Shown here piece by piece: positions 15,731 through 23,746 of a DNA stretch of 43,109 nucleotides; position 1 is the stretch's first letter; each line of letters starts with the position of its first letter. The DNA is from SHZI01 sp031395645. Its GTDB lineage: Bacteria; Pseudomonadota; Gammaproteobacteria; Steroidobacterales; GCA-2729495. Both the position numbers and the translations under genes were made by a program. The stretch lies in assembly GCA_031395645.1 (NCBI GenBank), contig JANNJM010000070.1, positions 1 through 43,109 on the forward strand, in the 5' to 3' direction. The notes under the pieces are model-generated. The model was given only the letters and a program-made list of their open reading frames with translations, was not told where the DNA came from and made no database searches.

Positions 15731-16801
15731 GTGAGCAATGCCAGCAACATTCCCGAAGAACCCATGGTCCGTGCCGACGGGACCTACCCTACCGTCGCCC
15801 TGCGCCAGGACACGATCACGGCCACTGTCGTCCAGACCCGGGTGCAGGGCGTGAACGGCGCCAACTCAGGCCCGGACCTGAAACGGAATCTTGACTACTT
15901 TCTCGAATGCATCGACATCGCCCAGGGCTATGGCGGGCGCAGTGACCTCCTGCTGTTCCACGAGTTTCCGATCACGGGTTTCTCGGAGTGGACCCGGGAC
16001 CAGCATTACAACCTGGCACTCGAGGTCCCCGGCCCCGAGACGGAAGAAGTGGCGAAGCGGGCCAAAAAATACAACTGCTACATCGTTTTTGGCACGTACG
16101 CGAAGGACCCGAAGAACTGGCCAGGCCACATCCTGCATCTGATGATCATGGTGAAGCCCGACGGCAGCATCGTCCAACACTGGAAGCAGCGGAACGTGCG
16201 TGGCATGTTTCCGGGCGGCGAACAGTACACATCGGTGATCTACGATGTCCATGACCGCTTCGTCGAGATGTACGGTCAGGACGCCGTGATACCCGTTGAG
16301 CGTACGGATATCGGCAATATTGCGATGTCCGCCGTGCAGTTCGAACCGGAACTGTTCCGGTGCATGGCATTCAAGGGTGCAGAGATCATCTGCCGGGTGG
16401 CGACCGGCGGCTTTGAGTTCGACGACATGCGCCTAACTTCGTACCACAACAGTTTGTACACGATGATCTGCAACAACTCCGTGAGCACCCACGGCCGTAA
16501 TCCCGGCTTCTTCGAAGATCAGTCCTTCGGCGGACCCGGCCGGTCGGCCATCTTCGGCCCGCGCGGCATCGAGCTGTGCAAGGCCGGCGCCTTCGAAACC
16601 AAGGAGCTCGCCCGCATTCCGATCGCCGAGTTCAGGGCGAAGCACCGGATCCCCGATCTGCACCTTAGCCTCTACAGGCCCGTTCTCGACCAGTACCGGG
16701 AGCGCTACGCCCCGGGCGGCTATATCGACTATATTCCCAAGGACAAGCGGGACGCCTTCCGGTACTTCCAGGAGAAATCCCGCTGGACGCACTACTGGTA
16801 G
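15731..16801 (+). CDS. Nitrilase-superfamily (aliphatic-amidase-like) protein with Ser at the nucleophile position
   Basis: A 356-aa member of the carbon-nitrogen hydrolase superfamily. The Glu (E78 in 'LLLFHEFPITGF') and Lys (K152 in 'VQHWKQRNVRG') of the catalytic triad are in place. The third position is not Cys: 'GNIAMSAVQFEPELF' aligns without gaps to the AmiE-type segment ending PE, putting Ser200 (codon TCC at 16328-16330) where Cys is expected. 'FKGAEIICR' follows as usual, and the nearby Cys211 is eleven residues too late. Normal amidase or nitrilase chemistry is therefore doubtful; a Ser-based or non-catalytic role is possible. The start is GTG 15731 with AAGAG about nine bases upstream. 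The divergent GntR gene probably controls it; TetR and AKR genes follow. Confidence 0.82.
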   Translation: MSNASNIPEEPMVRADGTYPTVALRQDTITATVVQTRVQGVNGANSGPDLKRNLDYFLECIDIAQGYGGRSDLLLFHEFPITGFSEWTRDQHYNLALEVPGPETEEVAKRAKKYNCYIVFGTYAKDPKNWPGHILHLMIMVKPDGSIVQHWKQRNVRGMFPGGEQYTSVIYDVHDRFVEMYGQDAVIPVERTDIGNIAMSAVQFEPELFRCMAFKGAEIICRVATGGFEFDDMRLTSYHNSLYTMICNNSVSTHGRNPGFFEDQSFGGPGRSAIFGPRGIELCKAGAFETKELARIPIAEFRAKHRIPDLHLSLYRPVLDQYRERYAPGGYIDYIPKDKRDAFRYFQEKSRWTHYW

Positions 16802-16813
16802 AATTCATCGGCG

Positions 16814-17545
16814 ATGCCTGTGGGGGGCAGCGACGTGATCAAGGCCCGGACGAAACTGACACCAGTCAGCAGCCGCACGCGGGAACAATTGCTCCTCGCG
16901 GGAGAACGGCTGTTTGCAATCCACGGCCTCGACACCGTCTCCCTCCGGCAGATCAACATGGAGGCGGGCCAGCGGAACTCGTCCGCCGCCCACTACCACT
17001 TCGGATCGAAGGACGCCATGATTGCGGCGATCTACGAGTACCGGATGGAGTGCCTCAACGTCCGGCGCAATGAACTGCTGGCGGCGCTGCCGGCGGCCAG
17101 CAGTCCACGCACCGTGGTCTCGATGATCGAAATCCTTGTCTACCCGATGGTCGAGGTGGCAGAAAACTCGGAGGGCGGGCATTCCTGCCTCCGGTTTCTT
17201 TCCCAGCTCTTCAGCCACCCGAAGCTGGACCTGACCGGCATGTGGCGCCGCCAGTTCAGCGAGAGCATTGGCCGCGTATACTACGAGCTCCGCACTGCAC
17301 TCCCCGAGATTCCTGACGAGGTCTTTGGCCCGCGTTTCGGCCTCATGTGGCTGCTGGCCGTCAATGCGCTGGCCGATCGCGATCGGCTGGGCCAGGCAGC
17401 ACCCACTGTCGTCAGCCACACCCTTCCCGTGCTCTTTGTCAGCAACCTGGTTGATGCCCTTGCCGGCCTCATGTCTGTACCGGCGTCCCCCTCGACGCTA
17501 TCGGAGATCCACGAACTGCGCAGCGGGGGCCAGCGGCTCGCCTGA
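16814..17545 (+). CDS. TetR family transcriptional regulator
   Basis: A 243-aa regulator. The N-terminal TetR helix-turn-helix spans about residues 21-70: 'REQLLLAGERLFAIHGLDTV', then 'LRQINMEAGQRNSSAAHYHF' and 'GSKDAMI'. The C-terminal ligand domain is not recognisable by family. The ATG at 16814 lies 12 bases after the nitrilase-like stop, and the gene overlaps the aldo/keto reductase start by one base (TGATG at 17543-17547). The three genes look like one operon, so it may regulate its own transcript or another locus. The ligand is unknown. Confidence 0.87.
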   Translation: MPVGGSDVIKARTKLTPVSSRTREQLLLAGERLFAIHGLDTVSLRQINMEAGQRNSSAAHYHFGSKDAMIAAIYEYRMECLNVRRNELLAALPAASSPRTVVSMIEILVYPMVEVAENSEGGHSCLRFLSQLFSHPKLDLTGMWRRQFSESIGRVYYELRTALPEIPDEVFGPRFGLMWLLAVNALADRDRLGQAAPTVVSHTLPVLFVSNLVDALAGLMSVPASPSTLSEIHELRSGGQRLA

Positions 17546-18495
17546 TGAAATTGCGCAACCTGGGCTCCTCGGAGCTGCGAATATCTTCGATTGGCGTCGG
17601 CTGCATGAACTTTGGTTCGATGTGCGACCAGGCGACGACCAATGCCATCGTGAACACTGCCTTCGACCTCGGCGTGAACTTCTTCGACGTCGCCGACATC
17701 TACGGCGGAGCCATGCACCGCTCGGAGGCCATGCTCGGCAAGGCGCTTGGGCCCCGCCGGTCCGAGGTGATAATCGCCACGAAGTTCGGGGCAAAGCTTG
17801 GCGGTGGCGGTGGAGCAGCTCCTGGTGGCGGCTCGGCCGACTACATCATCAAGGCGGTCGAAGCCAGCCTGACGAGCCTGGGCACTGACTACATCGACCT
17901 CTACCAGCAGCACTTCCCGGATGCGGGCACGCCCATCGAAGAGACGCTGGCCGCGCTCGACGCACTGGTGCGGCAGGGCAAGGTTCGCCATATTGGCTGC
18001 TCTAACTACACGGGCGTGCAGATCAATGCGGCATTCGAGGCGACCGCGCGTCGCAAGCTGACGCCGTTCGTCTCGGCCCAGAACCGCTACAGCCTGCTCA
18101 CACGGGATATCGAACAGGACCTGGTCCCCGTGTGCCTCGAGCACGGCGTCGGCATCCTCCCCTACTTCCCGCTGGAGAGCGGTCTGCTGTCCGGCAAGTA
18201 CCGCAAGGGCCAGCCGCTGCCGGAAGGCTCGCGGTTCGCAAAGTGGCGGGGCGGCGGTACGTTTGCCTCCGAGGCGCGGTATGCGCTCGTCGAGCGGCTC
18301 GAGGACTACGGCCACAGCATCGGCGGCCGCAGCGTGCTGGACCTGGCGATCGGCTGGCTTGCGAAGCAACCCGCCGTAGCCAGCGTCATTGCCGGCGTCA
18401 CGCGGCCCGAACAGCTGACCCAGAACGTGGCGGCCGGCAGCTGGAATCCGAGCCTCGAACAGCTGGCGGCGATCCGCGCGATTGCCGCCAGCTAG
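17545..18495 (+). CDS. Aldo/keto reductase
   Basis: A 316-aa NADPH-dependent oxidoreductase with the AKR TIM-barrel. The catalytic tetrad is complete: Asp48, Tyr53 ('FFDVADIYGG'), Lys80 ('IIATKFG') and His123 ('DLYQQHFPD'). Later motifs 'VRHIGCSNYTG' and 'SVIAGVTRPEQL' fit cofactor binding, as in YghZ/AKR13-like bacterial enzymes. It reduces carbonyls, or oxidises alcohols, of small molecules; the substrate is unknown. It is coupled to the TetR gene. The stop overlaps that of the convergent MFS gene (CTAG, 18492-18495). Confidence 0.92.
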   Translation: MKLRNLGSSELRISSIGVGCMNFGSMCDQATTNAIVNTAFDLGVNFFDVADIYGGAMHRSEAMLGKALGPRRSEVIIATKFGAKLGGGGGAAPGGGSADYIIKAVEASLTSLGTDYIDLYQQHFPDAGTPIEETLAALDALVRQGKVRHIGCSNYTGVQINAAFEATARRKLTPFVSAQNRYSLLTRDIEQDLVPVCLEHGVGILPYFPLESGLLSGKYRKGQPLPEGSRFAKWRGGGTFASEARYALVERLEDYGHSIGGRSVLDLAIGWLAKQPAVASVIAGVTRPEQLTQNVAAGSWNPSLEQLAAIRAIAAS

Positions 18496-19829
18496 CCGGC
18501 CTGCTCTTCAGCCGCCTTCCGAAACGGCTTCAGCGCCGCCCACAGCGTCAGCGCGGCCAGCGGTACGGCCAGGCAGTTCACCAGCGCGATGGACTTGCCG
18601 ACGGCGAGCGGATTGCCAAACACATAGTCTGTAATGACTCCGACCGCCGAGGGCCCCGCACCGGCAGTCACCAGATTCAACACGAGCATCCACACGGCCG
18701 ACACCTGGCCGCGCATCTGGTTCGGCGTGACCACCTGCAGGGCCGCCGGCGCCAGCGCCATGGACAGACTGGCGAAGAAAATCAGCGGTCCGAAAAGTGC
18801 GATGACCGTGTCCCTGTCGGTGATGGCCGCAGACACCGCACTGAGCGGCAGCAGTCCCGCGGCGGCGAACAACGCCACCCGCAGCGTCGCATCCTTAAAG
18901 CCCCGCCGCTGCAGGTAGTCGGCGAGCCAGCCCCCGGTGTAAACCCCGAGTGGCGAGAGGATCAGCAGCATCCCGCCGAGCCGCAGGGCTGCCTCGGGCG
19001 GCGTGAAGGCAAGCACCCGGGTGAAGTAGACGAAGGCCCAGGTGATGATGGTCGTAATGGGCACCGCCAGCAGGGCGAAGCCCAGGAAATGCAGTACGAA
19101 GACCCGCCAGCGCTGCGTGGCATAGCGCAGGACGTCGCCGAGCGGGATGCCCGCGCCACCAGCCGCGAGCTGGCCGCGCCGCTTAGGCTCGCGCACCGTC
19201 AGCATCAGCAGTGCCACGAGGACGCCGGGCAGGCCGACGGCGAAGAACACCACCTGCCAGGCCTGCACAGCGCCGATCAAAGGGAGCGAGACCGCACCCG
19301 CTTTGGCGACTGCCTGGATCACGAGACCGCCGACGAGAAACGACAGGCCCGCGCCAAAGAAGGCACCCGCCTGGTACACGCCGAGCGCGCGACCTAGTTT
19401 CTCGCGGGGGAAGTAGTCAGCGATCATCGAGTAGGCGGCCGGGGACAACGCGGCCTCGCCCACGCCGACACCCACCCGGGCCAGGAACAGCTCCCAGAAG
19501 CTGCGAGCCAGGCCGCAGACAGCTGTCATGAGGCTCCAGAAAAAGATGCCCCAGCCGATGATGGCACGGCGGCTGTAGCGATCGGCGAACCGGCCGATTG
19601 GCAGACCGACGGTCGCGTAAAACACGGCGAAGGCCAGGCCCTGCAGGAGTCCCAGCTGGGTGTCTGTCAGTCCCAGGTCCTGCTTCAGGGGCTCGACCAG
19701 CATCGCGATGATGATCCGGTCGACAAATGAAAACATGAACGCGATGACCAGGATGACGACGGCATACCACGCGATGCCCGGCGGCGGCCACGGCTCTGCT
19801 GCTGACCGCGCCGGATTCTGCATCTGCAT
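18492..19829 (-). CDS. MFS transporter (spinster-like/organic anion clade)
   Basis: A 445-aa inner-membrane transporter with about 12 segments. 'MFSFVDRIIIAMLVEPLKQD' in the first helix, 'DTQLGLLQGLAFAVFYATVG' and motif A 'LPIGRFADRYSRRAIIGWG' are typical of the spinster-like proteins common in Sphingomonadales and related organic-compound degraders. 'VGVGEAALSPAAYSMIADYF' is also characteristic. I chose the ATG at 19829 because GGGGAG lies seven bases upstream and the family N-terminus begins shortly after. The substrate is unknown. It converges with the AKR gene and lies 46 bases downstream of the rhomboid gene on the same strand's reading order. Confidence 0.88.
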   Translation of the reverse strand: MQMQNPARSAAEPWPPPGIAWYAVVILVIAFMFSFVDRIIIAMLVEPLKQDLGLTDTQLGLLQGLAFAVFYATVGLPIGRFADRYSRRAIIGWGIFFWSLMTAVCGLARSFWELFLARVGVGVGEAALSPAAYSMIADYFPREKLGRALGVYQAGAFFGAGLSFLVGGLVIQAVAKAGAVSLPLIGAVQAWQVVFFAVGLPGVLVALLMLTVREPKRRGQLAAGGAGIPLGDVLRYATQRWRVFVLHFLGFALLAVPITTIITWAFVYFTRVLAFTPPEAALRLGGMLLILSPLGVYTGGWLADYLQRRGFKDATLRVALFAAAGLLPLSAVSAAITDRDTVIALFGPLIFFASLSMALAPAALQVVTPNQMRGQVSAVWMLVLNLVTAGAGPSAVGVITDYVFGNPLAVGKSIALVNCLAVPLAALTLWAALKPFRKAAEEQAG

Positions 19830-19875
19830 GGTGATCTCCCCGAAAGTGCCGGGGCAGGATAGCGAGTGAGCTGGT

Positions 19876-20769
19876 TCAGGCCAAGCCGGTATGCCAGGCA
19901 CCGACTGCCAGCCACCAGCTGGCGGCCAGCACTGCCAGAGTGGCGAGACCCGCGGCGACCTGGACAGCTGCAGACTGCAGCCAGCGGGGCCGGCGCAGGT
20001 CATAGGCGGCGCCCGCGAATAGTCCGGCGATAAACCCGGTCAGGTGAGCCACGGCATCGGTCCGGGCATCGCCCGTGCCGATGTAGGCGAGCAGCACGGA
20101 CGCGCCGATCAGCGGCGCGTAACGCCGCGCCCAGGTCGCGGCCTGGTTCGCCTGCGCCCGCCACATCAGTGCGGCGATCAGACCAAGCGCCGCGAAGACC
20201 GCCGTCGAAGCGCCAATCGCCCGATGCGTCGCGGGCAACAGGAAGAGGTCGAGCGCGTTCCCGGCGCCAGCAGCGAGGATGATGGTGGCCCAGGCAACTC
20301 CGGAACCGAGGAACTGGCCCGCGAAGGCGCCAAAAAAGGCCCCGAAGAACAGGTTGGCGACCAGGTGACCTGTATCAGCATGCAAGGTCAGCGCCGTGAT
20401 CACCCGCCACCATTCCCCGGCCCGGACAGCGGTTCCATCCAGACCACCCGCCGCGAGCCAGTCGATGCCGAAGGCGACGCGGCGCTGCACAAGAAATGCC
20501 GCGACGAGCACGAGAACGTAGGCAACAACACCCGGAATGCCATAGCCATGCAGGGTCAACGCCGCCACCGGCGGCGAGCGGCGGTTCTCAGTACTGTAGA
20601 GGCGCAGCTCGTTGCCGGCCTGGGCGGCGTGCTCAGCGGGAACGAGCAGCAGCGTGGCGTGGTCCGGCCCGTCAGCAATCAGGTACGGAATGCTGAGGGC
20701 ATCCAGCACCAGCGCGAGTTCCTGACACGCGCCGCGCTGTGGCGATTCGAAGACAATGGTCCATGTCAT
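19876..20769 (-). CDS. Rhomboid family intramembrane serine protease with N-terminal soluble domain
   Basis: A 297-aa membrane protease. The rhomboid core is clear: His135 and Asn139 in 'HADTGHLVANLFFG', catalytic Ser188 in 'GASTAVFAALG' and catalytic His242 in 'DAVAHLTGF'. Six or seven membrane segments run from about residue 80 to the C-terminus. Residues 1-60 form a soluble alpha/beta unit ('LALVLDALSIPYLIADGPDH', then 'LLVPAEHAAQAGNELRLY') resembling small DUF2007-like domains; this assignment is tentative. I chose the ATG at 20769 to retain that domain. It would cleave membrane-protein substrates, which are unknown. The gene is divergent from the molybdoenzyme gene at 20916. Confidence 0.9.
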   Translation of the reverse strand: MTWTIVFESPQRGACQELALVLDALSIPYLIADGPDHATLLLVPAEHAAQAGNELRLYSTENRRSPPVAALTLHGYGIPGVVAYVLVLVAAFLVQRRVAFGIDWLAAGGLDGTAVRAGEWWRVITALTLHADTGHLVANLFFGAFFGAFAGQFLGSGVAWATIILAAGAGNALDLFLLPATHRAIGASTAVFAALGLIAALMWRAQANQAATWARRYAPLIGASVLLAYIGTGDARTDAVAHLTGFIAGLFAGAAYDLRRPRWLQSAAVQVAAGLATLAVLAASWWLAVGAWHTGLA

Positions 20770-20915
20770 TGCACTGACTCGTATTCCGCACGCGCTGCAT
20801 ACCGGGCGATGTGACCAGGCCTGTGGAGGCTTGGCGCCTTTCGATAATGCCCTGTCATGGCCACGAGTTGCCACCGTTGGGGTAGTCTGGACGCATAGCC
20901 TGCGGAGTAGCCCCC

Positions 20916-22985
20916 GTGACCACCGAAAAGCACAGCGTCTGCCCGCTCGATTGCCCGGACACCTGCAGCCTGACAGTGACCGTTGCCGATGATCGGGTGG
21001 TCGGGGTACGCGGCTCCAGGGTCAATCCGGTCACCCATGGCGCGGTGTGCGCGAAAGTGGCGCACTACTATCCTGAATTTGTGCACGGTGAGAATCGCCT
21101 GCGCCACCCATTGAAGCGCGTCGGCGCAAAAGGCGCCGGTAGTTTCGAGCGGATCTCCTGGCAGGAGGCTCTCGACAGCATTCACGCGCGCATCAGCGGC
21201 ATTGTCGAGCGCGACGGCGCCCAGGCGGTGATGCCACTAAATTATGCGGGCCCACACGGCATGCTCGCTGGCGAGTCCATGTCGCTGCGTTTTTTCCATC
21301 GCCTCGGCGCCACACTCCTGGATCGCGGTCCGCTCTGCGGTGGTATCCGCAGCACCGCCTACGCCGCGACGTTCGGCGCCACGCCCGGCACGCCGCTGCA
21401 GCAGGTCCGTCTCGCGAAGCTCGTGATCGTGTGGGGCAACAATGCCACGAGTTGCAACCTGCATCTCATGCGGCAGATCAACGCCGCGAAGCGTACCGGC
21501 GCACGCCTGGTCGTCATCGATCCACGGCGGGTCAAAGTGGCCGAACAGGCCCATCTGCACCTGGCGGTGCGGCCCGGCACCGACGTGGTACTGGCCTGGG
21601 CGCTGGCAGTCGAACTGGAACGCCTCGGTGGTTTCGATCGGGACTTCATCGACCAGCACGTGCTGGGTTTTGATGCCTACATGGGCGTGGCGCGTGCCTA
21701 TCCTCCGGAGCGTGCGGCCGATATCTGCGGTGTCGCGCTCGAGGATATCCGTATGCTCGCGCGCTGGTACCACGAGGCGACGCCGGCAGTTATCGCCTGG
21801 GGCAATGGACTGGAGCGCAATCAGAACGGTGGCTCGGGTCTGCGTGCCATTGCGGCACTCCCGGCGCTCGCCGGCAAATTCGGCATTGCAGGTGGCGGAC
21901 TGGTGGGCGGCGCCGGGCACGCCTTTCCGAAGACCGTCGACAAGCTGACCCGTACCGACTTTGCACCCTCACCGTCGCGCACTGTCAGTATTCTTGATGT
22001 GGGCAGGCTACTGCTTGATGAAACTCTGGCGCCGCCACTCAACGGGCTGTTCATCTACAACCACAACCCGCTCATAGTCCACCCGGATCAAAACCGCCTG
22101 AGGGCCGGCCTGGAACGCGAGGATCTGTTCATCGTCGGCATCGAAGTGGCCATGACCGACAGCATGATGTATGCGGATGTAATCCTGCCGGCCTGCACAC
22201 ATTTCGAGCATGCGGATATTTATCCGGCCTACGGTCAGCAGTTTCTGCAGCGTGCCGAGGCCGTGATTCCACCGGTGGGCGAGAGCCTGCCGAATACCGA
22301 GATCTTTCGGCGCCTCGCGGCGCGCTTCGGGTTTGAAGATCCGGCGTTCCGGGAGAGCGATGCTGAACTCATGGACGCCGCGCTCAACGCCGAGGACCCG
22401 CGTATGGCAGGCGTACGGCCCAGCCAGTTGCCGGTAGATCGTGCGCTCAGCATGGTGTTTTCGGGGCAGGAGCCGGTGCTGTTCAGAAACGTCGTGCCCC
22501 GCACGCCGAGCGGCAGAATCGAGCTCGAATCAGCGACGCTTGGTACCCGCTTCGGTGCTGCCCTGCCCGCCTACCGGCCGCTGGTCTCGGACTTTCCGCT
22601 GACGCTGATCACGCCCGCCTCGGACCAGCGCATTACCTCCACCTTCGGCGGTCTCGCCGCCAGCAATGCCACTCCCGAGCTGGCGATGCACCCGGCCAAT
22701 GCAGCCGCGCGCGGCCTCGCCGATGGTGCCACCGTGAGGGTCTGGAACGCCTCAGGCGAGGTGTACCTGACGCTGCACATCACCGACACCGTACGCACCG
22801 ATGTCGTCAGCTCCGACAAGGGCGCGTGGCTGCGCACCAGCAGCAATGGCCAGACGGTGTCGGCACTCGCACCCACACACAAGGCAGATATCGCCGGGGG
22901 CGCCTGCTTCAACGACGCGCGCGTGGAGGTCGCTGCGGTCGTCTCGACTGCCGCCACCTGGCGGGAACGAACGCAGGATTCATGA
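20916..22985 (+). CDS. Molybdopterin-dependent oxidoreductase (DMSO reductase family, N-terminal 4Fe-4S)
   Basis: A 689-aa bis-MGD enzyme. The N-terminal cluster motif is C9-x3-C13-x3-C17-x27-C45 ('CPLDCPDTCSL' and 'HGAVCAKV'). The catalytic domain follows, with candidate Mo-ligating Cys141 in 'RGPLCGGIRSTAYAATFG', then 'VIVWGNNATSCNLHLM', 'GARLVVIDPRR', 'YADVILPACTHFEHADIY' and a C-terminal molydopterin-dinucleotide-binding domain from about residue 570. It has no Tat signal, so it is probably cytoplasmic. It starts at a GTG. It is the first gene of an operon with an ABC importer (ATGA overlap at 22982-22985), an unusual pairing. The substrate is unknown. Confidence 0.88.
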   Translation: MTTEKHSVCPLDCPDTCSLTVTVADDRVVGVRGSRVNPVTHGAVCAKVAHYYPEFVHGENRLRHPLKRVGAKGAGSFERISWQEALDSIHARISGIVERDGAQAVMPLNYAGPHGMLAGESMSLRFFHRLGATLLDRGPLCGGIRSTAYAATFGATPGTPLQQVRLAKLVIVWGNNATSCNLHLMRQINAAKRTGARLVVIDPRRVKVAEQAHLHLAVRPGTDVVLAWALAVELERLGGFDRDFIDQHVLGFDAYMGVARAYPPERAADICGVALEDIRMLARWYHEATPAVIAWGNGLERNQNGGSGLRAIAALPALAGKFGIAGGGLVGGAGHAFPKTVDKLTRTDFAPSPSRTVSILDVGRLLLDETLAPPLNGLFIYNHNPLIVHPDQNRLRAGLEREDLFIVGIEVAMTDSMMYADVILPACTHFEHADIYPAYGQQFLQRAEAVIPPVGESLPNTEIFRRLAARFGFEDPAFRESDAELMDAALNAEDPRMAGVRPSQLPVDRALSMVFSGQEPVLFRNVVPRTPSGRIELESATLGTRFGAALPAYRPLVSDFPLTLITPASDQRITSTFGGLAASNATPELAMHPANAAARGLADGATVRVWNASGEVYLTLHITDTVRTDVVSSDKGAWLRTSSNGQTVSALAPTHKADIAGGACFNDARVEVAAVVSTAATWRERTQDS

Positions 22986-23746
22986 TCGAGGTCCAGGCCC
23001 TGACCAGGACCTTCCGCGAGGTGGCGGCCGTGCGGGGTGTGTCCTTCAGCGTGGCCCCGGGCGAATTGCTGGTGCTCGTGGGGGGCTCCGGCAGCGGCAA
23101 GACCACGACCCTCAAGATGATCAACCGCCTCATCGAGCCCACCTCGGGCACCGTGCTGATCGACGGGGAAGATGCGGCGTCCATGGCAGGCCACGTCCTG
23201 CGCCGGCGGATTGGCTACGTGTTCCAGAAGGTTGGCCTGTTCCCCCACATGACGGTGGTGGACAACATCGCAACACCGCTGCAGCTCCTCAACCGGGATC
23301 CCGCGCGAATCCGCCAGCGTGTCGCGGAGGTACTCGAGCTGATGGAACTCCCGCCGTCGCTCGGCAGCCGCTATCCGGCGGAGCTCTCCGGCGGCCAGCA
23401 GCAGCGGGTGGGCGTGGCCCGCGCACTCGCCGCCGAACCCCGCGTGATGCTGCTCGATGAGCCCTTCGGCGCCCTGGATCCCCTGACCCGTGACCGCCTG
23501 CAGCAGTCGTTTCTCGACCTCCGCCGGCGACTCGGCCTGACCGCGGTCTTCGTGACCCACGACATGGTCGAAGCGCTCCTGCTGGCGGACCGCATCGCCG
23601 TGCTGAACGAAGGCGTGCTGGTGCAGGTGGGCACGCCTGCCGAGCTGCTCCGCTCGCCTGCCGATGACTACGTGGCGCAACTGCTGGTGACGCCGCGCCG
23701 CCAGTCCCGGGCGCTCGACGAACTCCTGGCAGGATCGGCGCCGTGA
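22982..23746 (+). CDS. ABC transporter ATP-binding protein (OpuCA/ProV-like)
   Basis: A 254-aa ATPase. Walker A 'GGSGSGKTT' is at residues 34-42, Q-loop 'YVFQKVGLFPHMTV' near 80, signature 'LSGGQQQRVGVARALA' near 135, Walker B 'MLLDEPFGALD' near 157 and the switch His in 'VTHDM'. The sequence style is that of quaternary-amine (osmoprotectant) importers, but there is no C-terminal CBS pair. The ATG at 22982 overlaps the molybdoenzyme stop; its own stop overlaps the permease start (GTGA at 23743-23746). It powers import by the fused permease-binding protein encoded next. Confidence 0.9.
   Translation: MIEVQALTRTFREVAAVRGVSFSVAPGELLVLVGGSGSGKTTTLKMINRLIEPTSGTVLIDGEDAASMAGHVLRRRIGYVFQKVGLFPHMTVVDNIATPLQLLNRDPARIRQRVAEVLELMELPPSLGSRYPAELSGGQQQRVGVARALAAEPRVMLLDEPFGALDPLTRDRLQQSFLDLRRRLGLTAVFVTHDMVEALLLADRIAVLNEGVLVQVGTPAELLRSPADDYVAQLLVTPRRQSRALDELLAGSAP

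Noticed and set aside
20916..22985. Assigning the molybdoenzyme as formate dehydrogenase or thiosulfate reductase
   Set aside because: The Fe-S motif and Cys141 fit several subfamilies and no diagnostic partner subunit is present, so a specific name is not supported.
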